Assembly (NCBI GenBank): GCA_047631875.1
Contig: JBLIAZ010000180.1
Coordinates: 1-5,017 of the forward strand
DNA: 5,017 nt
Source: JBLIAZ01 sp047631875
Lineage (GTDB): Bacteria > Bacteroidota > Bacteroidia > Flavobacteriales_C > GCA-002722245
Direction of reading: 5' to 3'
Shown: piece by piece, positions 1-5,017 of the stretch
Numbering within the stretch: the first letter of the stretch is position 1
Layout: each line of letters begins with the position of its first letter
The notes under the pieces: model-generated
The model's database searches: none
Seen by the model: only the letters and a program-made list of their open reading frames with translations
What the model was told of the DNA's origin: nothing
Position numbers and translations under genes: made by a program

Positions 1-1
1 T

Positions 2-55
2 GTGGGTGTATGTGGAGGGATTGTAATGTATGAATTATGGAAGAGATTCGGGTAA
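2..55 (+). CDS. possible 3' end of an unidentified upstream gene
   Basis: Frame 2 is open from the left edge to a TAA at 53-55 and would encode the last 17 residues of a protein, VGVCGGIVMYELWKRFG. The piece is hydrophobic and ends in a short basic tail, which would suit the C-terminal end of a membrane helix, but it is too short to assign to a family. The other two forward frames also reach stops within the first 35 bases, so the frame choice rests only on composition. The upstream gene could equally lie wholly outside the window. Low confidence. Confidence 0.2.
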   Translation: MGVCGGIVMYELWKRFG

Positions 56-58
56 CAC

Positions 59-108
59 AACTTGTACTCAAACCAAATAGTTTTAAGCTTTGAGCAGATT
101 CACAAGTT
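59..108. repeat. nested inverted repeat between upstream gene and RIC gene
   Basis: The outer arms AACTTGT (59-65) and ACAAGTT (102-108) are exact reverse complements. Inside them, CTCAAA (67-72) and TTTGAG (89-94) form a second exact pair around a 16-base loop. The structure starts a few bases after the possible upstream stop at 53-55. It could be a weak terminator for that gene or an operator upstream of the RIC gene. There is no run of Ts after the right arm on the plus strand, so an ordinary intrinsic terminator is not clearly supported. Arms this short can occur by chance in AT-rich DNA. Confidence 0.3.
90..103. promoter_or_regulatory. CRP/FNR-family-like operator upstream of RIC gene
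   Basis: TTGA-GCAGAT-TCAC matches 7 of 8 conserved positions of the CRP/FNR-type palindrome TTGA-N6-TCAA. Its centre is about 54 bases upstream of the ATG at 151. RIC genes in other bacteria are known to be controlled by NO- or oxygen-responsive regulators such as NsrR, FNR or HcpR, so a site of this family would make sense here. The match is inferred from a short motif and may be coincidental. Confidence 0.3.
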
Positions 109-136
109 AAAATAAGAGCCTTCAAAAGAATTTGGT

Positions 137-144
137 TAAATTTG
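137..144 (+). promoter_or_regulatory. Bacteroidota-type -7 promoter element
   Basis: TAAATTTG is a full match to the Bacteroidota primary sigma factor consensus TAnnTTTG. No TTG-type -33 element lies at the usual distance (about 110-120), so the promoter would be weak alone or activator-dependent. A transcript starting about 6 bases after the element would begin at or next to the ATG at 151. It would then be leaderless or nearly so, and the TTG at 142 would be unusable because it overlaps the element. Confidence 0.35.
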
Positions 145-150
145 GACACG

Positions 151-693
151 ATGGATAAAAATGCGAATTACATATCTTCATTAAAAGCTTGGAATTTAGA
201 CGATTTGGTGGATCATGTCTTAAACACACACCATGCTTACTTAAAAGCTAACTATCCTCTGATTCATCAGTTAATTGACAAGTTGATTGCTCAAGAACCT
301 GAAAACGTTACAGCTCAAAAAATTAATGAATTGTACTCGCATTTTACTAGTGATTTAGCGAGACACTTGATCAAGGAAGAGGAAATTTTATTTCCTTACT
401 TTAAAAAGTTAGGTCAAATAAAAGACAAGGAATCCTTTGAACCTGCTAGTTTTGGCAGTTTACCAAAGCCGATTGAAATGATGGAAAACGAGCACGACGA
501 TTCTCATACTCAGTTCGAGCAAATTAAAAACATCACCAACAACTTTACGCCTGATCAAGGAGCATCACCAGTGACGCATTCCTTGTATTTCAAATTGAAA
601 GAGTTTGACGACGACATGGACATTCACCATGAACTTGAAAACGAAATTCTCTTTGCCAAAGCCCGCGAAATCGAAGAGCTATTTGGGGTTTAA
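151..693 (+). CDS. short RIC/YtfE-family hemerythrin-like di-iron protein
   Basis: A 180-residue cytoplasmic protein of the RIC (YtfE/ScdA) family, whose members repair iron-sulfur clusters damaged by nitric oxide or oxidants using a non-haem di-iron centre in a four-helix bundle. The expected ligands are all visible when compared with E. coli YtfE: H28 in NTHHAY, H72 and E76 in ARHLIKEEEILFP, H115 in MENEHDD, and H159 and E163 in IHHELENEILF. The family segments PIEMMENEHD and NNFTP are also present. The N-terminal ScdA_N/DUF542 domain of full-length members (about 220-240 residues), with its cysteine pair, is absent. A stop at 91-93 closes the frame upstream, so no remnant is hidden there. 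I chose the ATG at 151; the in-frame TTG at 142 would add three residues but overlaps the putative -7 element. The gene ends two bases before the next start, suggesting cotranscription. The family is clear; the exact physiological role is inferred. Confidence 0.9.
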   Translation: MDKNANYISSLKAWNLDDLVDHVLNTHHAYLKANYPLIHQLIDKLIAQEPENVTAQKINELYSHFTSDLARHLIKEEEILFPYFKKLGQIKDKESFEPASFGSLPKPIEMMENEHDDSHTQFEQIKNITNNFTPDQGASPVTHSLYFKLKEFDDDMDIHHELENEILFAKAREIEELFGV

Positions 694-695
694 GC

Positions 696-1244
696 ATGCA
701 TAAAATTACTTTAATTGCATTCTTGTTTCTTTTTGCAGGAAACTCATATTCTAAAATCAATATAGTTGATGAAGTTGGTTTTAACTTAAAGAGTTATTCA
801 TCTAATCTTGCCGCAACTTTATACGCTCCTGGCATTACTTTTAGAAAAACTATAATCTCTGATGACAAACACGAATTTCTTGCTGAGCTCACATTCAATT
901 ACCATTTAAAAATTAAAAACGATGGGTACTCACATTTTTCAGATCTCTCGATCCCTTTTAAACTTCGACGTTTCGTTCATGATAAATGGTTTTTTGACGG
1001 AGGGTTATTAATTTCACTATACCCTATAAACAGCTAGTTTGGTTTTGGGTCGACCTTCGGAGGAGGCTTTATGTTTAATCGAAACAATCACACTTATCTA
1101 ATTAACACCGGAATTCTCCTAGTTGTAAGTAATATTGAATTTGATAGCAACAGGTATAATGGAATTCAAGGTAATATTACCATTGCTAGAATGGTTTGGT
1201 ATAGACAAGAAAGAAAGTCTCTCAAAGGATTACTGGGGCGATAA
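696..1244 (+). pseudogene. outer-membrane beta-barrel protein gene, 5' part, interrupted by TAG
   Basis: The ATG at 696 follows the RIC stop by two bases. It starts a clear signal peptide: MHK, a hydrophobic core LIAFLFLFAG, and a likely cut after NSYS. About eight alternating, aromatic-rich beta strands follow, typical of a small outer-membrane barrel. The intact open part ends at a TAG (1035-1037) after 113 codons. The same frame continues for 68 more codons to a TAA at 1242-1244, and the codons just after the TAG still read as strands (FGFGSTFGGGFMFNR, then YLINTGILLVVSNIEF, then GIQGNITIARMVW). The natural protein therefore extended past the TAG. The last 13 or so codons (RQERKSLKGLLGR) are basic and unlike a barrel end. 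The true reading frame probably switches to that of the 1135-1770 ORF between about 1160 and 1205. The 113-residue fragment alone should not form a barrel. No specific family was recognised. Confidence 0.65.
1035..1037 (+). other. in-frame nonsense codon (TAG) in barrel gene
   Basis: The TAG follows codons for YPINS and is followed in the same frame by FGFGSTFGGGFMF, a continuing beta-strand pattern. The reading is stop-free for another 68 codons. This marks a point mutation, a sequencing error or readthrough, not the natural end of the gene. Confidence 0.6.
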
Positions 1245-1770
1245 CGACGCATTGTTTATGGACAACCTTGATTCTGCCGACAAATATTTAAAAGACATAA
1301 AATCTAAAGAATCGACCACAGTCCAAAACAAGGAAGATTCATTAAAAGACCAATTAAATGATAGACTTAATAGAAATACTTTCAGGTTAGAAATAACTGG
1401 AATATGCTACATTGGAGGATTGGTCTATGAAAGGAACTTATACCGAAATAAATTTGATATTAATGTAAGGTGCGGTACAATGTACTTTCCTCATAGGAGA
1501 GAACGATGGGAAAACATACTGTGGAACTTCGGTATATCTGCAAAAACGAACAAATTTTATGTCAATCCATTCACTATTGTTTCAGTCACCGGCCAAGGTT
1601 TAGGAACATACAATGAGGGTGTTGCTGGAATGCTATCTCTTGGTATTGACTACAAATTCAATAAAAGATGGGATGTTCAAGTGTATCAAAGTACAGTTGT
1701 TAATTCAGATTTCTCTGAAGATGGAATCTACTTTTACTGGGGTGGAATCAATTTAGGTTATAGCTTTTGA
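1135..1770 (+). CDS. outer-membrane beta-barrel protein, 3' part of a broken gene
   Basis: Open frame of 211 codons from a TTG at 1135; the first in-frame ATG is at 1159 (203 residues). Neither start gives a signal peptide (MEFKVILPLLEWFG has acidic residues within its short hydrophobic stretch), which an outer-membrane protein needs. It is most likely the continuation of the frame starting at 696, joined by one extra base or a two-base loss near 1160-1205. A hydrophilic Lys/Asp/Ser-rich linker (about residues 20-78) leads into a typical Bacteroidota barrel start (NTFRLEITG, then GGLVYERNLYRNK and DINVRCGTMYFP). The middle has VNPFTIVSVTGQG, and the end is YWGGINLGYSF, with the C-terminal aromatic expected for BAM-dependent insertion. 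Motifs and order match the convergent minus-strand gene. If the two plus-strand pieces were one gene, the product had about 357 residues. It could instead be a second gene fused by deletion. Probably not functional as it stands. Confidence 0.6.
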   Translation: MNLIATGIMEFKVILPLLEWFGIDKKESLSKDYWGDNDALFMDNLDSADKYLKDIKSKESTTVQNKEDSLKDQLNDRLNRNTFRLEITGICYIGGLVYERNLYRNKFDINVRCGTMYFPHRRERWENILWNFGISAKTNKFYVNPFTIVSVTGQGLGTYNEGVAGMLSLGIDYKFNKRWDVQVYQSTVVNSDFSEDGIYFYWGGINLGYSF

Positions 1771-2045
1771 AAAGAATAATAGGCAAAAGTTACTCCTCCC
1801 CAGTAGGGCCATATTAGAGATCCTTTTGAGTAAGTAGTTTCGTATGGCTCTTCAAGATTTTCCCTTTTGTTATTTTCATGTATAACACTGGGAGTGTATT
1901 TTATTAACAGATCCCAATTGTCATTTAGAGGAACAGACATACCGATAACCAAACCAGCAGCAATAATATTTGTGGTGTTAATGGACCATTCGGAACTTTG
2001 CAATATCGCATGAGTGGCCACAATACCAAACACGGGATTAACCTT

Positions 2046-2049
2046 AAAA
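2046..2049 (-). other. one-base insertion site in a T run (frameshift)
   Basis: On the minus strand the sequence TTCTTCTTTTAAGG gives F-F-F-stop in the upstream frame. With one T fewer it reads F-F-F-K-V-N-P and enters the downstream frame. The repaired K-x-F-x-VNP pattern parallels NKFYVNPF in the plus-strand barrel gene. A four-base homopolymer is a plausible slippage point. Confidence 0.6.
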
Positions 2050-2391
2050 GAAGAAGTTCTTGCGTAAGTACTCATGTTCCCATAAGAATCTGCTGTTGCG
2101 ATACCTTCCCGAACCATAGCTTGAAATTGGAGGAGGGGTAAAACCGATGTTTAAATGCCATTCAATTTTTTTACTTATTAATATTCGATCATAGGCAATT
2201 CCATAAACAATAGCTTTTCCAAGGAGGTCAAGGTGAAGTTCATTCCTTTTTTTATTGCTGACTTTTGTTTCGGAAGTTCCGTATAGGCTTGCGGAATGAA
2301 TTGAATCAGTGTCGATTATTTGAACTAAAACACTATCTGTGTTTTGGGCAACAACAGATGCAGAAAATAATAGGAATACCCCTTCCTTTTT

Positions 2392-2394
2392 TTA
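2392..2394 (-). other. in-frame TAA separating an ATG from the signal-peptide coding sequence
   Basis: On the minus strand ATG (2409-2407), four codons (ACC CAC CAT AGC) and then TAA precede AAA AAG GAA GGG GTA TTC, the beginning of the signal peptide. Without the TAA, translation would enter the barrel protein directly. Alternatively the true start codon was lost by another mutation near the seven-A tract at 2387-2393. Confidence 0.45.
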
Positions 2395-2409
2395 GCTATG
2401 GTGGGTCAT

Positions 2410-2573
2410 CGCTTCTGTCATTTACAGTGTTGTTGTTTCTCTTTTTGAAGTTTGACAGTCAGAAACTGGATGGACTTTAAAGAATTCTGGTCTGGCGCAT
2501 TGAGCAAAGGTGAATAGGAGAGGATGTTCAGAAGAAAATTCTCTATCGCACACAGGTTTTAGAACCTTATTAA
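2410..2573. other. intergenic region between cyclase gene and minus-strand barrel pseudogene
   Basis: A 164-bp gap between two genes that both read leftwards. It should hold the cyclase terminator and the promoter of the barrel pseudogene, but neither is clear. A five-base stem AGGTT-TTAG-AACCT lies at 2554-2567 without a T run on the minus strand. CACCTTTG on the minus strand (2505-2512) matches the -7 consensus TAnnTTTG at all but one fixed position and has no good -33 element. TTCTGTCA (2412-2419) and TGACAG (2453-2458) are partly complementary. I see no gene here. Confidence 0.4.
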
Positions 2574-5017
2574 CTACAAGTAAAGCTTTTCGCTGGGAGT
2601 AAATAAATTGTCTTTTTGATAATCCTCCTTGATTCCTGAAATAAAATACATGTCCAATTCACCTTTATTTTTGGCAGCTACTTTCCCTCTTTTTTCAAAA
2701 TCAAAGTAAGACTTAACTATCTCATAAGTACTTTCGGATACGTTCACCTTTCCAACTTCCCCGCTACTCTCCATTCTGCTAGCAATGTTGACAGTATCAC
2801 CCCAAACATCATAAGCAAATTTCTTTTTCCCCACTACTCCAGCTATCAATTCTCCAGTGTGGATTCCCACCCTAACGTTCCATTCAGGTTTATTGGAAGC
2901 CACTTGTTTTTGATTGAACCTATTCATCACTTCTAAGAGTTGAAGTCCTGCAATCACGATATTTATTTCTTGGTGTGGGTTACTTTCTGGGACTCCTGAG
3001 GCACACATGTATGCGTCACCAATTGTTTTTATTTTTTCCAACCTATTTCTTTCAATCACATCATCAAATTCTACAAAAATCTCGTCCAACCTCTGAACCA
3101 ACTCCTCCGCTGTGAGCTCCATTGACAAATGAGTAAACCCTTCAAAATCAGTAAACAATACCGATGCTGATACATGACTTTTTGTTTTAGCTGATCCAAA
3201 TTGCTTTAACTCAGCGGCAATTTCCACAGGTAATATGTTCAACAATAAATCATCTGATTTTTGTTTTTCTGAGTGCAAATCTTTGGTCCTATGAACGACT
3301 AACTCTTCCAATTTTTCCTTTTCTCTTATTAGACGTCGGGTCCTGGAAATGATTACAAAAACTAGTAATCCGATACTCAATAAAACTACAGTCGTAATGT
3401 AAATTGCATTTTTCCACCACACTGGAGTTATTTCAAGAGAAACAACCAAGGGGTTTTTACTCCATTCGCCACAGGGTGTTTTGGCATAAGCAATGAATTC
3501 ATAATGACCTGCGGCAATGTGGTCGTAGTCTACATGAAAAATATTCCCCTCGCCTTTAGACTCCTGGGCTGTTTTAATTCGAAATTCCTTATCCCACCCC
3601 TTTAACATGTACTTGTATTTGACCTCTTTGGGGTTCTTCAGGTGTATTGCACTCACCTGAAAGGTAATATTGTCCATGTTGTATGGCAATTGTAACCCAA
3701 TTGGAATACCGTCCTTAGAACCTGTTGTAAATGGACTCAAATCCACCTGATCTCCCTCGAACAACATCCCCTGTAAACTCACTTTTAAATTTCGCTTAAC
3801 TCCTTGATAAGCTTCGGGTTCAATTTTCAATAACCCTTTTACTGTTCCTATATAAATTGATCCGTCAAAGTTTTTACCCGCTGAGTTTTTAAAAGATTGA
3901 ACGCCCATGAACCCCTCGTCAATGGTATATTTTTTCCGAGACAAGATTTTAACACCTTGCATTGTAATATTTACCACCCCCTTGTTCACTCCAATCCAGA
4001 AAGAAGAAACCTTATCATTGAGTGTTCCTTCAATTAAAAATTTAATATCATGATACTTGTGCAAGGTATCAAACCACTCAACTCTCCCATCCCTTATCAC
4101 ATAAAGGTGGTCGTCAGATGTGTAACCTAACTTCGTTTTTTTATTCCCGGCAATACCGTCTGAATTTTTTATTTCCCAGGACCTAAAATCCTGAATTTCA
4201 TTTTGTGAAATTTTAAAACTGTGCAAGTGATCGTTGTTGGAAACCCAAAACTGATTCCCTGCTTTAGACACAGCGAAAACATCTTGCCCGAGTAATTCAA
4301 CTAGTTTTTTTGTGATTTGTTCATCGTAAGAAAATCCGCTTATCGTTTTTAGCGCAATTAGCTTATGCTTGTCTGTTAGCAATAAAGCATGAGAATCGGT
4401 AGCAGCAAGATGTGTAATTTTTTTCCCTTCAAAGAATGAATCATAGTCATCCCAGACGCGAACAACCTGTTTATCAATAATCAAATTCAAACCTTCCTCA
4501 GTTCCTACCAATGCTTCCCCTGTTTTGTACAGTTTGAAACAAGTAATGGTGTTGTTACTTAACCCTTTATCAGCGGTAAGATCCCATTCAGTATCTGCAA
4601 AAACTTTAAGTCCTCCTCCATGCGTACCAACCCAAAGTGCTGAATCCGCAGGGTGATACTGAACAGTATTTACCGCATTCGTGGTGATACCATCCTCTTT
4701 GGTATACAACTTAAAAGAGTTATTAAAAAACTTGCTTAGCCCACCAAAATAAGTTCCGATCCACAATGCTTTTGACCGATCCTCATATAAACATCTGATT
4801 CTGTCATTAGATAAGCCATTCTCTTCTTGGTACCATTGTAGTTTATAATTTGAAGTAGCATGCGTTTTTGTACTTGAATTGAAACCGTTAAAACTTAAAC
4901 AGCCTAAGCCGTTTCTTGTTCCAATCCAAATTTTATTTTTAGCGTCGACCAACAAGGACTTCACTCGTTTTCCTTTTAATCCAAATTCACGATCAAAAGA
5001 CAAAATTGTATCAGTTG
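2574..5017 (-). CDS. Reg_prop/Y_Y_Y membrane receptor with class III adenylate cyclase domain (5' end outside window)
   Basis: The frame is open to the right edge; an in-frame TTG at 5003-5001 is not the start, because coding continues upstream (T-D-T-I). Numbering from that TTG, 809 residues are visible. Residues 1-400 are propeller repeats with the WIGT/VGT-xxGL pattern (IWIGTRNGLG, LWIGTYFGGLSKF, LWVGTHGGGLKVF, ALVGTEEGLN, IYIGTVKGLLKI). About 440-528 is a Y_Y_Y domain ending TPVWWKN. About 532-553 is the only transmembrane helix, and 555-590 a charged coiled coil. About 610-795 is a class III cyclase domain. It has metal aspartates D619 (LFTDFEGFT) and D663 (IGDAY), adenine-specifying K659 and D732 (KIKTIGD, YDVWGD), and transition-state N739 and R743 (VNIASRMES). 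All six sites are present on one chain, so a homodimer with two active sites is expected, making cAMP from ATP. The propeller and Y_Y_Y parts should lie in the periplasm and the cyclase in the cytoplasm. The ligand is unknown. Confidence 0.9.
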   Translation of the reverse strand, partial: TDTILSFDREFGLKGKRVKSLLVDAKNKIWIGTRNGLGCLSFNGFNSSTKTHATSNYKLQWYQEENGLSNDRIRCLYEDRSKALWIGTYFGGLSKFFNNSFKLYTKEDGITTNAVNTVQYHPADSALWVGTHGGGLKVFADTEWDLTADKGLSNNTITCFKLYKTGEALVGTEEGLNLIIDKQVVRVWDDYDSFFEGKKITHLAATDSHALLLTDKHKLIALKTISGFSYDEQITKKLVELLGQDVFAVSKAGNQFWVSNNDHLHSFKISQNEIQDFRSWEIKNSDGIAGNKKTKLGYTSDDHLYVIRDGRVEWFDTLHKYHDIKFLIEGTLNDKVSSFWIGVNKGVVNITMQGVKILSRKKYTIDEGFMGVQSFKNSAGKNFDGSIYIGTVKGLLKIEPEAYQGVKRNLKVSLQGMLFEGDQVDLSPFTTGSKDGIPIGLQLPYNMDNITFQVSAIHLKNPKEVKYKYMLKGWDKEFRIKTAQESKGEGNIFHVDYDHIAAGHYEFIAYAKTPCGEWSKNPLVVSLEITPVWWKNAIYITTVVLLSIGLLVFVIISRTRRLIREKEKLEELVVHRTKDLHSEKQKSDDLLLNILPVEIAAELKQFGSAKTKSHVSASVLFTDFEGFTHLSMELTAEELVQRLDEIFVEFDDVIERNRLEKIKTIGDAYMCASGVPESNPHQEINIVIAGLQLLEVMNRFNQKQVASNKPEWNVRVGIHTGELIAGVVGKKKFAYDVWGDTVNIASRMESSGEVGKVNVSESTYEIVKSYFDFEKRGKVAAKNKGELDMYFISGIKEDYQKDNLFTPSEKLYL

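Larger units (their letters stand above)
1758..2409 (-). pseudogene. outer-membrane beta-barrel protein gene with lost start and frameshift
   Basis: Two reading frames together give one coherent barrel protein of about 210-216 residues. The 5' part reads from 2391 down to 2044. It encodes a signal-peptide core (KKEGVFLLFSASVVAQ), a Ser/Asp-rich linker, then NELHLDLLG, YGIAYDRIL and HLNIGFTPPPISSYG, ending NFFF before a TAA at 2044-2046. The 3' part continues from 2045 to the stop at 1758-1760: KVNPVFGIVATHAI, LNDNWDLLIKYTP, then IWPYWGGVTFAYYSF and an extra QKL. Removing one T from the TTTT run (plus-strand AAAA, 2046-2049) joins them as NFFFKVNPVFG. The 5' part contains no ATG, GTG or TTG; the nearest ATG, at 2409-2407, is cut off by a TAA at 2394-2392. 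The 119-codon ORF starting at ATG 2117 is therefore a misleading gene model whose first 24 codons are out of the ancestral frame. It is likely a diverged paralogue of the facing plus-strand gene. Confidence 0.7.

Noticed and set aside
1190..1245. Programmed frameshifting between the two plus-strand barrel frames
   Set aside because: I see no slippery heptamer with a clear downstream structure, and the required shift would be +1 (or -2). With a separate TAG upstream and damage in the neighbouring gene too, mutation is simpler.
2044..2117. First 24 codons of the minus-strand ORF starting at ATG 2117 as a genuine N-terminus
   Set aside because: The overlapping frame (2391-2044) carries the barrel pattern through this stretch, and removal of one T at 2046-2049 joins it cleanly to the downstream frame. 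The ATG frame here lacks a signal peptide.
2221..2286. Strong Shine-Dalgarno-like AAGGAGGT (2221-2228) followed by GTG at 2233 and a 17-codon frame
   Set aside because: It is the complement of codons for D-L-L in the minus-strand barrel gene, the peptide is trivial, and this phylum makes little use of Shine-Dalgarno sequences. Chance match.
696..2409. Invertible or phase-variable surface-gene cassette
   Set aside because: I found no recombinase gene, no inverted recombination sites flanking the pair and no long homopolymer or tandem repeat. The convergent layout alone is not enough.
2265..2480. Plus-strand open frame of 71 codons
   Set aside because: It runs antisense to the N-terminal half of the minus-strand barrel gene, has a low-complexity Phe/Leu-rich product and no promoter or known motif. 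The opposite strand has the convincing signal-peptide and barrel pattern.
2554..2567. Stem AGGTT-TTAG-AACCT as a terminator of the cyclase gene
   Set aside because: It has only five base pairs and no T run follows on the minus strand, so an intrinsic terminator is not supported.

Overview
The window looks like chromosomal DNA from a member of the Bacteroidota, probably Flavobacteriia or Cytophagia. The evidence is AT-rich DNA, starts with no convincing Shine-Dalgarno sequence, a TAnnTTTG-type -7 promoter element, a sensor with Reg_prop and Y_Y_Y domains, and outer-membrane beta-barrel proteins ending in the aromatic motif Y-S-F. The species cannot be named from this sequence.

Layout. Positions 1-55 may hold the last codons of an unidentified upstream gene. 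Positions 56-150 form a short regulatory stretch with a nested inverted repeat, a CRP/FNR-like site and a -7 element. Positions 151-693 (+) encode a short RIC/YtfE-type hemerythrin-like di-iron protein (iron-sulfur cluster repair, nitrosative stress). Two bases later an outer-membrane beta-barrel gene begins (696 to about 1770, +). It is broken by an in-frame TAG at 1035-1037 and by a change of frame between about 1160 and 1205. Facing it, with a 13-bp tail-to-tail overlap, is a second barrel gene on the minus strand (2409 to 1758). It has lost a usable start (TAA at 2392-2394) and carries a one-base insertion in a T run at 2046-2049. Its N-terminal half has no start codon, so a plain ORF call shows only the C-terminal half. 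The rest of the window (2574-5017, -) is one long open gene running off the right edge. It encodes the C-terminal 814 or so residues of a membrane receptor with beta-propeller repeats, a Y_Y_Y domain, one transmembrane helix, a coiled-coil linker and a class III adenylate cyclase domain with all six catalytic positions filled.

How the parts relate. RIC and the first barrel gene are spaced like an operon. The two barrel genes share motifs at both ends of the barrel and look like diverged paralogues. Four reading-frame lesions fall in about 1.7 kb of barrel genes, while about 3 kb of flanking coding sequence is intact. This suggests local decay of surface-protein genes rather than poor sequence quality, although only reads or a related genome can settle that. 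The cyclase is probably an independent one-component sensor that turns an extracytoplasmic signal into cAMP. A link between it and the CRP/FNR-like site near RIC is speculation. I saw no RNA genes, CRISPR array, insertion sequence or attachment site.
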